Positions 8,414 to 16,465 of a stretch of DNA of 64,000 bases are shown piece by piece; position 1 is the stretch's first letter; every line of letters starts with the position of its first letter. The stretch lies in the NCBI GenBank assembly GCA_964420125.1, contig CAYQQQ010000001.1, positions 186,001-250,000 of the forward strand, written 5' to 3'. The notes under the pieces were generated by a model, which saw nothing but the letters and a program-made list of their open reading frames with translations, was not told the origin of the DNA and ran no database searches. The DNA is from CAYQQQ01 sp964420125 (lineage in GTDB: Bacteria; Actinomycetota; Acidimicrobiia; Acidimicrobiales; Microtrichaceae). A program made the translations under genes and the position numbers.

Positions 8414-9369
8414 GCCCATCCGCCCCCGGGGGTCCCCGCCCGCGGCCCTCCTCGCAGCCCGTCGATGCCGAGGCGGTCCTCGCGACGTCGATGATGCTCG
8501 AGCAGCTCGACGACCTCCATCCACGCAGGGAGATCGAGGAGGACGTGTACCGACGGATGGTCGAGGCCCGCCACAACCGACGGGCGGTTCCCGTCGAGCT
8601 GTGGGACCGCGAGGACGCACAGGCGCACCAGGAGGTGCTGCACACCGCCGCCAACCTCGACGAGCTCGTCGACCCCGACACGGTGGAGCTCCGGGACGCC
8701 GCCGACCTGCTGGCGGTCATGCGGGCACGCCGATCGGCCCGCTCGTTCGACGGGCGGCCGATCCCCGACGAGCACCTGCAGCTCGTGCTGGAGGCGGGCC
8801 GGTGGGCGCCATCGGGCGGCAACGCCCAGCCGTGGGAGCTGCTGGTGGTCCGCGACCCCGACGGGAAGCAGGCGGTGGTGGAGGCCCTCACCCCCGCCGT
8901 GGAGCTGCTGTCCGGTCTCGACGACACCTTCCCCGGCTACGCCAACCCCCGGTACCTGCTCCGCGCAGGAGCGCTGGTGCTGGTGCTGGGCGATCTGCGG
9001 GCCACCGCCGCCTACCCCTACCCACTCCCCCGCTCGGCCCGCACCGCCATGCTCGAGCAGTCCCTCGCCATGTGCACCCAGAACATGTGGCTCATGGCCA
9101 CACGCCTGGGCATGGCAGCCACCAACCACACGATGGGCGAGCCCGTCGCCGAGCAGCAGCTCCGGGCACGCTTCGACATCCCCGAGGAGCTGGTGCTGCC
9201 CACGATGCTGGTGCTCGGCTACCCGAGCCGCCGCCAGAACCCGCGCCCCCGACGCCGCCTCGAAGAGCTCGTGCACCACGAGCGAGTGGGAGGGGACCGG
9301 CTGCGATCCGACGAGGAGATGATCGACGCCTTCTACGCCCAGGGTGTGCGCGGGCGGGGCTTCCGTTGA
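8410..9369 (+). CDS. nitroreductase-family protein with N-terminal extension
   Basis: A 319-residue protein. The nitroreductase fold starts near residue 100 with MRARRSARSFDGRPI (FMN phosphate-binding arginines) and EAGRWAPSGGNAQPWE. It continues with SLAMCTQNMWLMATRLGM and a C-terminal VLGYPSRR. The first ~95 residues are an unassigned acidic helical extension. The TTG start overlaps the alcohol dehydrogenase stop (TTGA), so the pair is translationally coupled. Family members are FMN-dependent NAD(P)H oxidoreductases acting on nitro compounds, quinones or enoates; the real substrate is unknown. Confidence 0.85.
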   Translation: MSPSAPGGPRPRPSSQPVDAEAVLATSMMLEQLDDLHPRREIEEDVYRRMVEARHNRRAVPVELWDREDAQAHQEVLHTAANLDELVDPDTVELRDAADLLAVMRARRSARSFDGRPIPDEHLQLVLEAGRWAPSGGNAQPWELLVVRDPDGKQAVVEALTPAVELLSGLDDTFPGYANPRYLLRAGALVLVLGDLRATAAYPYPLPRSARTAMLEQSLAMCTQNMWLMATRLGMAATNHTMGEPVAEQQLRARFDIPEELVLPTMLVLGYPSRRQNPRPRRRLEELVHHERVGGDRLRSDEEMIDAFYAQGVRGRGFR

Positions 9370-9382
9370 CCCGACTGCTCCA

Positions 9383-9415
9383 CCCGACCCCGCTCCTCAC
9401 GGGAGGTGGGTCGGG
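9383..9415. terminator. bidirectional hairpin between convergent genes
   Basis: CCCGACCC (9383-9390) pairs with GGGTCGGG (9408-9415), and inner CTCC pairs with GGAG. The hairpin sits between the nitroreductase stop and the convergent lipoprotein stop. There is no T-run, as is common in GC-rich actinobacteria. Confidence 0.5.
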
Positions 9416-9421
9416 CTGCCG

Positions 9422-12235
9422 TCACCGCACCCGCAGGTAGCGGCCTCCGAAGGTGGCGAACTTCCCCGCCTCGTTGATGGTGGCGTACACGAACTGGGTC
9501 CACCCGGTGCCGAAGGGGAACTCGATCGTGCCGTCGAACAGTCCCCCGGCGACGGTGAGGTACCGGGCCGTGCCCGTGTGCTCGTAGGCGGCGGCCAGCC
9601 CGTCGACGGTCATGAGCGCGTAGGCGGTCATGGCCGGGCTGCGGTTGGCGGCCCGGCCGTCGTAGTACCAGTAGTACGGCAGGGCGACCACCGAGACGCC
9701 GTTCACGGTCGTGGCGAAGGCCACGTCGTCGGCGATCCAGGCGGCATGGCGGTCGAGCGCCGTGCGGGCCGTGGCGTATCCCGCGGATCCCGGGCCCTGG
9801 GCCACCTTCCAGGCGTCGGCCAGCCGGCCGAGCGAGTCCACCAGCCAACCGGCGAAGAGCGGGTTGATCTGCCCGGCGTCACCGGCGCAGGGGCAGTCGA
9901 GGTAGCGGTCGCCGCCACCGACACCCATCCGGCCGATCAGGGCGTTGGCCGCCTGGAGGTGGGCGACGTCGCCGTCCCAGGCGTAGCCGTCGACCAGCAC
10001 GTCGATGAGCGAGGCGAACGCCCTGGCCTCGCCGTTGTAGGGGATGCTCGAGGCCCGGACGGTGACGTGGCGGAGGTGGGCCTCGATGGCGTCCCGATCG
10101 GGCTCCCAGCCCGTGAGGTGGTGGTGCAGGACCATCCCACCCAGGTCGCCGGCGAAGTCGCAGCCGAAGCCTCCTCCTCGGGGAAAGGTCACGTTCTCGG
10201 CGTTCTCGTGGAAGCAGTGGGCCATGTTGATGCCGGGCCACAGGGAGCTCGGATCCGCGGTGGGCGTGATCAGGTAGCCGCTGTCGGCCTGGGCTCGGTT
10301 GGCGTCGACGGCCATCTCCCACCACACGTCCGACCACGCCGGGCCGCCGTCGCCCCTCAGCGACTGGAGCAGGAACCCCTGGTACTGCCCGTACTTGGAG
10401 AGGTCGGTCGAGGTCTTGGCCTCGTTGTCGTTCACCAGGTAGCCGGCCTCGAGCTTGCCCCACATCCCCCAGCGGTCACGCGCCCAGAGGATGCTGCTGG
10501 CATCGGCGGGCTGGGGGTGGTGGGCCTGGGAGATCGACCGGTCGACGCCGGCCATGTTCCAGGTGTCGTAGCCCTGGTCCTCACCGACCGGCGCCAGCCT
10601 CGGCAGCGCCCCTGAGGCGGCCAGGTCGGCGGGATCGATGCTCCAGCGGACGGGGTCCGCCAGCGCCCCGTGGGCGTCGCGGGTGGCCGTGCCGTCGGCG
10701 TCGTCGGCCACGACGGCCAGCTCGATCGTGTGCCGCTCACCGGGGCGCATCGAGTACTGGGCGCCGAACTCCCCCGGGTACCAGCCCACCTCCACGCCGG
10801 AGGCGTCCGCCCGCAGGGCGATCGGGTAGCGCTTCCACGGGTCGGGGGTCGCCACCCCCAGCGACGGACCGGAGCTCGGAGCGGCGACGAGCCAGCCCGG
10901 GGCGCGGTCGCCGCTGTCGAGCACCGAAGCCCCGGCGCTGGTGCGGTAGCCCCGATAGGCGACGTGCGAGGCGAGCCGCTCCGCCCATCCGCCGGGGTTG
11001 TAGCCGTTGGAGCCGATCGGCGCGAGCTGGGTGTAGTGGTTCCAGGAGTCCAGACCGGAGGACTCCTGGTGGCTCACCAACGCTCCCCCCGAGAGCGGCG
11101 CGGTCGCGGTGCCGGCGGCAGCGGTGGCGAGGGCCGGCGCGGACGCCAGTCGGATGGTGAGGTCCTCCCAGCCGATGGAGTTCAACGAGCCCGGCACCGC
11201 GCAGTGCTTCACGCCGTCCTCGGTGACCGGGCACACCGACGCGTTGGCGACCCGGGCCCGCAGCCGGACGTGCTCGGCGCCGGCGGTGAACTCGGACCAG
11301 ACGTCCACGCGGAGCCGGTAGCGCTGCAGCTCGGTGCAGGGGTAGAGCCAGCTGAAGCAGGCGTTGGTGCCCCAGGTCTCGGCGTGCTCGTCGCGCAGGC
11401 GGACGTCGTCGAGCTCGATCAGCTGGTGCACGGTGGTGGTCAGCGGCCCGGTGCGCTCCACCTCGGTGGTGAGCACCTCCGCGTCCGAGGCACGCAGCAC
11501 CTGGCCGCTGCGATCGGTGACCAGCAGCCCGTGGTCGGCGTCGGTGGGGTCGAGCAGCTCCACGCCGTCGCGCACCAGCGAGTCGAGCACCGTGGCGCGC
11601 TGGCGGGACACGGTGGCCCGGATGGCCCCGGTGTCGACGGTGACCCCTCCGGGCCCGTCGGTCACGGCCATGGGGGAGCCCTGGCCGCCGGTCGCCTTCC
11701 GCAGGCGCAGCGTGGTCGTCGCTCCCGCCGACAGGTCGACCCGGGCGTGCACGAGCACCCAGCGCACCGGCTGGGTGCTCTCGGGAGGCCCTCCCCAGCG
11801 GGCGGTGACCTCGATCTGCGCCGGCACCGTCGCACCGGCACCGTCGACGAGCCGGAGCTGGCCCGCAGCGGTCACACCGGCCGAGGCCGCCAGCGGCACC
11901 CCGAAGGTGACCAGCTCTCCGGAGCGCGCCACCCCCGCGGTCTCGCGCAGCGTCACCTCGACGTCCTCCGCTACCGGAGGCGTGGTGGTCGTCGTGGTGC
12001 TGGTGGAGGTCGTGGTGGTCGAGGTCGTGGTGGTCGAGGTCGTGGTGGTCGTCGGAGCCGCCGTGGTCGTCGGCGCAGTCGTCGCCGGCGGCACGGTGGT
12101 CGTGGTGGTCGGCGGTGGCGACGGCAACCGACAGCTCGACGCCACGAGGGCCACCGTCGCCAACCCCGCCGATGCCCACACCCGACCACGCCGCGCGCCG
12201 CGAGGCGCCCGACCAGCTTTCCCTGTACCCAACAC
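9422..12235 (-). CDS. large secreted lipoprotein, YetA/exo-rhamnogalacturonan-lyase-like
   Basis: A 937-residue predicted lipoprotein. After the GTG start (GGAGG 5 nt upstream) come basic residues, a hydrophobic segment ASAGLATVALVASSC with a lipobox cysteine, then a 50-residue Pro/Thr linker. The next domain (VEVTLRETAGVARSGELVTFGVPL) resembles the N-terminal RIFT-barrel domain of PcRGLX/YetA-like proteins. The C-terminal ~400 residues are rich in Trp/His helices as in (alpha/alpha) toroid carbohydrate-active enzymes. I infer an extracellular polysaccharide-degrading or binding role; no catalytic residue can be assigned. It is divergent to the flagellar sigma gene. A longer upstream reading frame runs through the sigma gene and is not used. 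Confidence 0.72.
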   Translation of the reverse strand: MLGTGKAGRAPRGARRGRVWASAGLATVALVASSCRLPSPPPTTTTTVPPATTAPTTTAAPTTTTTSTTTTSTTTTSTSTTTTTTPPVAEDVEVTLRETAGVARSGELVTFGVPLAASAGVTAAGQLRLVDGAGATVPAQIEVTARWGGPPESTQPVRWVLVHARVDLSAGATTTLRLRKATGGQGSPMAVTDGPGGVTVDTGAIRATVSRQRATVLDSLVRDGVELLDPTDADHGLLVTDRSGQVLRASDAEVLTTEVERTGPLTTTVHQLIELDDVRLRDEHAETWGTNACFSWLYPCTELQRYRLRVDVWSEFTAGAEHVRLRARVANASVCPVTEDGVKHCAVPGSLNSIGWEDLTIRLASAPALATAAAGTATAPLSGGALVSHQESSGLDSWNHYTQLAPIGSNGYNPGGWAERLASHVAYRGYRTSAGASVLDSGDRAPGWLVAAPSSGPSLGVATPDPWKRYPIALRADASGVEVGWYPGEFGAQYSMRPGERHTIELAVVADDADGTATRDAHGALADPVRWSIDPADLAASGALPRLAPVGEDQGYDTWNMAGVDRSISQAHHPQPADASSILWARDRWGMWGKLEAGYLVNDNEAKTSTDLSKYGQYQGFLLQSLRGDGGPAWSDVWWEMAVDANRAQADSGYLITPTADPSSLWPGINMAHCFHENAENVTFPRGGGFGCDFAGDLGGMVLHHHLTGWEPDRDAIEAHLRHVTVRASSIPYNGEARAFASLIDVLVDGYAWDGDVAHLQAANALIGRMGVGGGDRYLDCPCAGDAGQINPLFAGWLVDSLGRLADAWKVAQGPGSAGYATARTALDRHAAWIADDVAFATTVNGVSVVALPYYWYYDGRAANRSPAMTAYALMTVDGLAAAYEHTGTARYLTVAGGLFDGTIEFPFGTGWTQFVYATINEAGKFATFGGRYLRVR
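12006..12050 (-). repeat. three exact 15-bp tandem units encoding a Thr-rich linker
   Basis: GAGGTCGTGGTGGTC is repeated three times without change. On minus these units encode part of the Thr/Ser linker of the lipoprotein. Tandem units of this kind usually vary in number between strains. Confidence 0.8.
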
Positions 12236-12353
12236 GATGTCCTCCGATCCGTCGATCCGCCATCGGCAGGCCCGAATGGAACGCTTGACCCAGATTCGCA
12301 GACGGATCCCGATCATCGAAGATCCCTCGCCGGTGTGAAAACCGCCACGAGTC

Positions 12354-12381
12354 CTCAACTCGTGCCCGGGTTCTCCGATGG
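12354..12381 (+). promoter_or_regulatory. sigma-28-type promoter of the sigma factor gene
   Basis: CTCA (12354-12357), exactly 16 nt, TCCGATGG (12374-12381). It has the same form as five other sites in the flagellar island. It implies that the sigma factor activates its own gene. An ATG at 12378 lies within this -10 and so is not the start codon. Confidence 0.65.
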
Positions 12382-12431
12382 TTTGGAGACCGAAGCACCT
12401 GGGAGGGGCGAGGGAGATCGACAGGTCCGGG

Positions 12432-13337
12432 ATGGAACAACGCCGCAGCGCACTCATCGAGCAGCATCTGGCACTGGTGGAGCAGGTCGTGCTGAGGGTG
12501 TCCCGCAGCTTCCCTCGCTTCGTCGACCGCAGCGAGCTGGTGGCGGCCGGCATGCTGGGCCTCGTCGAGGCCGCCGGTCGCTACGACTTCGACCGCAACG
12601 TGCCCTTCGCCGGCTACGCCGTGCAGCGCATCCGCGGCGCGGTGCTGGATGTCGCCCGATCCGTCGACTGGACGCCCCGGGCCGTGCGCAACCTGGCCCG
12701 CCAGGCGGAGGAGACCTCCCAGCAGCTCGCGGCCAGGCACGGCGGCCGCCCCGACGACGAGACCCTCGCCGCGGCCCTGGACATCGACCCCGCCCAGCTC
12801 CGCCGTCTGCGCGAGCGCGTCAACCACGGCGTGCTGCGCGCCCTGGACGACCGCCACACCCTGGAGCGGTCCGACGACTCGGAGGTGCTCGTCGACCGGT
12901 CCCAGCCCGAGCCCGAGGAGCTCCTGGAGACCGCAGAGCTGCGGGGCTACCTGCGCTCCGCCCTCTCCACCCTCCCGGAACGCCATCGCCTGATCATCGT
13001 GGGGCTCTACCTGGAGGATCGCAGCTTCGAGGAGCTGGCCGAGCTGCTGGCCGTCACCCCGTCGCGCATCTCCCAGCTGCGTGCGGATGCCGTGGAGATG
13101 CTGCGGGAGGGCATCGACGCCCAGTACCGCAGCACCAAGCCCTCACGTCCGAAGGGGCGCGTCGAGCTGCGCCAGGCCCGCTACGCGGCGGCGATCGCCC
13201 AGCACGCCGACTGGCGGACCCGCTTGGAGCCGTCGTCGATGCCCCTACCCCGCTCCGCCGGCGCGACCGACGCGAGCGCCACGGTGCGGACCGACGTCGA
13301 CGGCGACGAGCCCGGCGTCGGCGCCGGCGTCGCCTGA
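12432..13337 (+). CDS. fliA: RNA polymerase sigma factor, FliA/WhiG (sigma-28) type
   Basis: A 301-residue group 3 sigma factor. Region 2 is seen as HLALVEQVVLRVS, then SELVAAGMLGLVEAAGRYDFDRNVPFAGYA and RIRGAVLDVARSVDWTPR, the typical FliA/WhiG recognition segment. Region 3 follows (HGGRPDDETLAAAL), and region 4 ends in LAELLAVTPSRISQLRADAV, a helix-turn-helix for the -35 box. About 60 extra residues form a low-complexity tail. Its placement between flagellar genes and the six CTCA-N16-NYCGAT sites point to it as the flagellar sigma. No anti-sigma FlgM gene is visible. ATG 12432 is preferred because the upstream ATG overlaps the promoter. Confidence 0.93.
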   Translation: MEQRRSALIEQHLALVEQVVLRVSRSFPRFVDRSELVAAGMLGLVEAAGRYDFDRNVPFAGYAVQRIRGAVLDVARSVDWTPRAVRNLARQAEETSQQLAARHGGRPDDETLAAALDIDPAQLRRLRERVNHGVLRALDDRHTLERSDDSEVLVDRSQPEPEELLETAELRGYLRSALSTLPERHRLIIVGLYLEDRSFEELAELLAVTPSRISQLRADAVEMLREGIDAQYRSTKPSRPKGRVELRQARYAAAIAQHADWRTRLEPSSMPLPRSAGATDASATVRTDVDGDEPGVGAGVA

Positions 13338-13349
13338 GCGACCCCTCCC

Positions 13350-14249
13350 TCAGCGGAGGTGGTCGAGCAGGGAGGTGCCGAGGATCCGGCCCGTCACCCC
13401 GAGGGCTGCCTCGTAGCTGAACTGCCGCGCCTTCACGTCGATGATGGCCTGGGCCATGTCGGTGTCCTCCAGCTCGGCGAGCACCTGGCGGTGATCGAGG
13501 TCGCGCTGGGTGCTCTGGGCGGTGACGTCCTCCACCAGACGGGTCCGGGCCCCCACCTCGACCAGGGACGCCTGTATGCGCTCGGTGGCACCCTCCAGCC
13601 GATCGAGGCCGGTTCCCATGGCGGCGACATCACCGCTGGACACCGCCGTGGCCACGGCCTCCAGCACCTGGAAGACGTCGCCGTCCATCGGCACCGCGTC
13701 GGTGCTGCCGAAGACCTGAGGGCCGTTCCAGTTCACCTCCACCGAGATGACCTCGCCGATGGGTCGGAACACCGTGCCGGTGTCACCCAGGTAGGCCCCG
13801 GTGTCGTCGTAGGCGAGCGTGGCGTCGGAGGTGCCGGCGAAGACCGGGCGACCGAGGTAGCGCGTGTTGGCCGCCTGCAGCAGCCGCTCCCGCACCGCTC
13901 GGAGCTCGACGGCGATGGCGGCCCGGCCGGTGGCGTCGAGGTTCCCGTTGCGAGCCTGCACCACCAGGGAGCGCGCATGGGTGAGGTCGTCCACGGAGCT
14001 GACCAGCGCCGAGTCGGCTGCCGTCAACCACCCCCGGGCGTCGAGGGCGTTGCGCTGGTGCTGCGCGCTGCGCGCCAGCGCCTGGCGCTGATCCATGGCG
14101 GCGACGGCGCGCGCCGGGTCGTCGGAGCCGCGCTCGATGTCCTTGCCCGAGGAGATCCGCCGCTCGGAGCGGGTGAGGGCCCGCTGGGCATCCATGACGT
14201 CGCCCAGCATGAGCCTCGACGAGGTCGTCGCCGTGATCCGATCGGTCAT
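13350..14249 (-). CDS. flgL: flagellar hook-associated protein FlgL (HAP3)
   Basis: A 299-residue hook-filament junction protein. The N-terminal helix (SSGKDIERGSDDPARAVAAM) and C-terminal helix (AQAIIDVKARQFSYEAALGVTGRIL) are the flagellin-like D0/D1 segments that let FlgL bridge FlgK and flagellin. Its ATG overlaps the flgK stop as ATGA; it is the last gene of the flgN-flgK-flgL operon and converges on the sigma gene with a 12-nt gap. Export is expected through the flagellar type III gate, so there is no signal peptide. Confidence 0.93.
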   Translation of the reverse strand: MTDRITATTSSRLMLGDVMDAQRALTRSERRISSGKDIERGSDDPARAVAAMDQRQALARSAQHQRNALDARGWLTAADSALVSSVDDLTHARSLVVQARNGNLDATGRAAIAVELRAVRERLLQAANTRYLGRPVFAGTSDATLAYDDTGAYLGDTGTVFRPIGEVISVEVNWNGPQVFGSTDAVPMDGDVFQVLEAVATAVSSGDVAAMGTGLDRLEGATERIQASLVEVGARTRLVEDVTAQSTQRDLDHRQVLAELEDTDMAQAIIDVKARQFSYEAALGVTGRILGTSLLDHLR

Positions 14250-15664
14250 CGTCCCACCAGTCCTGTCCGGTTGATCAGCACGTCGAGCATCTCGTCCACC
14301 GTCGTCAGCAGCCGAGCGGCGGCCTCGTAGGCCCGCTGCTCCTGGACCATGGCGGTGAGCTCCTCGTCGAGGTTCACCCCCGACACCGAGATCCGGGCGT
14401 CGTCCACCTGGCGGACCACGAGGTCCTGCACCCGGTCGCGTCGATCCGCGGCCTGGGCCTCCACGGCGAGGCTCCCGATCATGTTCTGGTAGGCCACGTC
14501 CGCCCCCGTGGCGGCAGTGGCCAGGGCGGCGAGCTGCTGGGCGACGGATGCATCCAGCGCCCCGGCGCCCAGGGTCGCCGCCGCGATGCGCGACGGCTGG
14601 CCGGCCACGTCGCTCGACAGGGCGATCGTGGACGCCCGGGTCCCGGTCGGGTCGAAGAAGTCGAGGCTCACGTCCAGCACGGTGTCGAGGCCCTGGCCGC
14701 CCTGGTGGAGGGCGTTGACGTTGGCCACGAGGGTGGCGGCCACGCCGTCGAGGTCGGCCAGCACCTCCGGCACGAGGGAGTTGGTGCCGTTCACCACACC
14801 GCCGAGACGGCCCTGCTGCACCCTCAGCGCAGAGCCGTCGATGGCCCAACGGACCTGCACCTCCTGCAGCCCGGTGGCAGCCAGAGGGCCGGGGAGCGGA
14901 CCTGCCTCGGCGACGGTCAACAGCTCCGCCCTGTTGCCCCGCACCAGCGTGGAGCCGTCGAGGAACACGTCCACGGCGCCCATCTCCCCCGGTCGGGCGA
15001 CCGCCCCGGTGAGCGATCCGAGATCCAGGACGAGCCGGTCCCGCTCGTCGGCCAGGTCGTGGGCATCGATGCCTGCCGCAGTGGCCGCCCTGATCTCGTC
15101 GTTGAGCTCGGCGATCCGGACGCTCGTGGCGTTGACCTGCTCCACCAGGCTCATGGCCTCGTCGAGCTGGCCGTCGCGCAGGGCCACGAGCTCGTCGGCC
15201 GCTCGATGCAGCGACAGCGCCAGGGTCTCGGCCCGCTCGAGCAGCGCCGTGCGCGTCGAGAGGTCGCCAGGCGTGTTCGCCAGGTCGTCCCAGCCGGCCC
15301 AGAACTCGGCGAGCTGGGCGGCCAGACCCACGTCGCTGGGTTCGGGCAGCACGTCCTCGATGCGAGCCAGCACCGTCGCCTCCACGGCCGTGCGTCCGAG
15401 GAGACCGTGCTCCTCCTGGGCCCGCGCCTCCATGAACTCGTCGCGGACGCGGATGACGTCGGAGACCTCCACCCCGCCGCCGTGGCGGTCGCTGCGCGAG
15501 AAGACGCCACCGACCGGCGCCGCGCTCACCGGGCTCAGCTCGGCTCTGCGGCGCGAGTAGCCCTCGGTGGTGGCGTTGGCGACGTTGTGGCCGATGACCT
15601 CCAGCACCCTGCGATGGGCCAGCAGGCCCGACAGCGCGGTGTTGAGCGCGGCGAAGTCGCTCAT
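14246..15664 (-). CDS. flgK: flagellar hook-associated protein FlgK (HAP1)
   Basis: A 472-residue protein with the rod/hook N-terminal signature (SGLLAHRRVLEVIGHNVANATTEGYSRR in pieces) and a C-terminal LDEELTAMVQEQRAYEAAARLL, the paired terminal helices that polymerise at the hook tip. The length is normal for Gram-positive FlgK. It starts 4 nt after flgN and overlaps flgL by 4 nt. It forms the first hook-filament junction ring and is exported by the flagellar gate. Confidence 0.96.
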   Translation of the reverse strand: MSDFAALNTALSGLLAHRRVLEVIGHNVANATTEGYSRRRAELSPVSAAPVGGVFSRSDRHGGGVEVSDVIRVRDEFMEARAQEEHGLLGRTAVEATVLARIEDVLPEPSDVGLAAQLAEFWAGWDDLANTPGDLSTRTALLERAETLALSLHRAADELVALRDGQLDEAMSLVEQVNATSVRIAELNDEIRAATAAGIDAHDLADERDRLVLDLGSLTGAVARPGEMGAVDVFLDGSTLVRGNRAELLTVAEAGPLPGPLAATGLQEVQVRWAIDGSALRVQQGRLGGVVNGTNSLVPEVLADLDGVAATLVANVNALHQGGQGLDTVLDVSLDFFDPTGTRASTIALSSDVAGQPSRIAAATLGAGALDASVAQQLAALATAATGADVAYQNMIGSLAVEAQAADRRDRVQDLVVRQVDDARISVSGVNLDEELTAMVQEQRAYEAAARLLTTVDEMLDVLINRTGLVGR

Positions 15665-15668
15665 CGCC

Positions 15669-16214
15669 TCACACCTCCCGATCCAGGGTCATGGCGTGCG
15701 CCGGCCGGCGCGGCCCCGATCGCTGGCCGGGGGGGCGATAGGACACGGTCGGCTGGCGCCCGTCGCTCGAGTGGTCCCCGATGCGCCCCATCAGCTCCTC
15801 CACCACGGCCATCCCCCGACCCAGCAGGTCGCGGTTCTCGCGGGTGACCTCCTCGGCCTCGGCGACCAGCACCAGGAAGGCGCTGCGGTGCTCCTCGAAC
15901 ACGTCGTCCCACGGAGGGGGCACCTTGAGGCACAGCGTCGAGAGCGAGTCGTCGGGGGCGACGTCGAGATGACCGCCGAGCTCCACGAGGAGCCGCTGGT
16001 GCATCTCCTGGTGGCGTTCGATCCGCTCGACGGTGCGCTCCACCTCCTCGCAGGCCAGCACCAGCCACTTCTCGCGTCGGTTCACCAGCAGCAGCTGGAG
16101 CACGTCGAGGCGATACACGAACTCGGTCATCACGGACCGCTGGCGCCACAGGACGTGGCTGAGCTCTCCGAGCAGACGCTCGAGGACCGATCGCTCCGCG
16201 GCCTGGGGCTCCAT
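15669..16214 (-). CDS. flgN: FlgN-like flagellar export chaperone
   Basis: A 181-residue, mostly helical protein (EVERTVERIERHQEMHQRLLVEL and EEVTRENRDLLGRGMAVVEEL in parts) with the size and layout of FlgN, the cytosolic chaperone for FlgK and FlgL. Its place directly upstream of flgK supports this. The ATG at 16214 is 7 nt beyond a sigma-28-type -10, which predicts a leaderless mRNA; there is no Shine-Dalgarno sequence. Longer in-frame extensions run back through the promoter and are rejected. A ~45-residue low-complexity tail follows the helical part. Confidence 0.82.
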   Translation of the reverse strand: MEPQAAERSVLERLLGELSHVLWRQRSVMTEFVYRLDVLQLLLVNRREKWLVLACEEVERTVERIERHQEMHQRLLVELGGHLDVAPDDSLSTLCLKVPPPWDDVFEEHRSAFLVLVAEAEEVTRENRDLLGRGMAVVEELMGRIGDHSSDGRQPTVSYRPPGQRSGPRRPAHAMTLDREV

Positions 16215-16220
16215 GTTGGT

Positions 16221-16248
16221 CAATCGACCAAGAAGCGGACCGCATGAG
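16221..16248 (-). promoter_or_regulatory. sigma-28-type promoter of flgN-flgK-flgL
   Basis: On minus: CTCA (16248-16245), 16 nt, GTCGATTG (16228-16221). The -10 ends 7 nt before the flgN ATG, so transcription should begin at or within a base or two of the start codon. Confidence 0.6.
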
Positions 16249-16378
16249 GGATGGGCGGGGGGAAATCCCTGGCATACCTGGATTCTCCGGCCGTCGAAGC
16301 GCGGGTTGTCGACCCTCGGCCGAACGCGACGGCACCACAACCACTCGGCGAGGCCAGCCACGGCTTTTTCGGCGAAGC

Positions 16379-16406
16379 CTCACCACGGTGGGTGGTCGGC
16401 CGATCA
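16379..16406 (+). promoter_or_regulatory. sigma-28-type promoter of flagellin
   Basis: CTCA (16379-16382), 16 nt, GCCGATCA (16399-16406). This is the best match in the window to a canonical GCCGATAA-type -10. It gives a leader of about 53 nt that includes a hairpin and a good ribosome-binding site. Confidence 0.7.
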
Positions 16407-16417
16407 ACCGATGCGCC

Positions 16418-16459
16418 GGTGCCCACGAGGGGCACCCGACAGCCCACTCACGGAGGAAT
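16418..16459 (+). promoter_or_regulatory. flagellin mRNA leader: hairpin and SD-overlapping CsrA-type site
   Basis: GGTGCCC-ACGAG-GGGCACC (16418-16436) is a perfect 7-bp stem with a 5-nt loop. Sixteen nt later comes ACGGAGGA, in which GGAGG (16452-16456) is the ribosome-binding site, 9 nt from the ATG, and ACGGA fits the CsrA core ANGGA. In Bacillus CsrA blocks hag translation at such an SD-overlapping site and FliW relieves it; both proteins are encoded near 43.4-44.0 kb here. Confidence 0.45.
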
Positions 16460-16465
16460 CGGCAC

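Noticed and set aside
12236..12553. N-terminal extension of the lipoprotein on minus
   Set aside because: It would overlap the sigma factor gene and put the signal peptide ~100 residues inside the protein; the GTG at 12235 with GGAGG upstream gives a normal lipoprotein signal.
10670..13420. Long plus-strand open frame opposite the lipoprotein and across the sigma gene
   Set aside because: It runs through two supported genes in the wrong frame, has no domain motif and a biased composition; the real starts are at 12235 (minus) and 12432 (plus).
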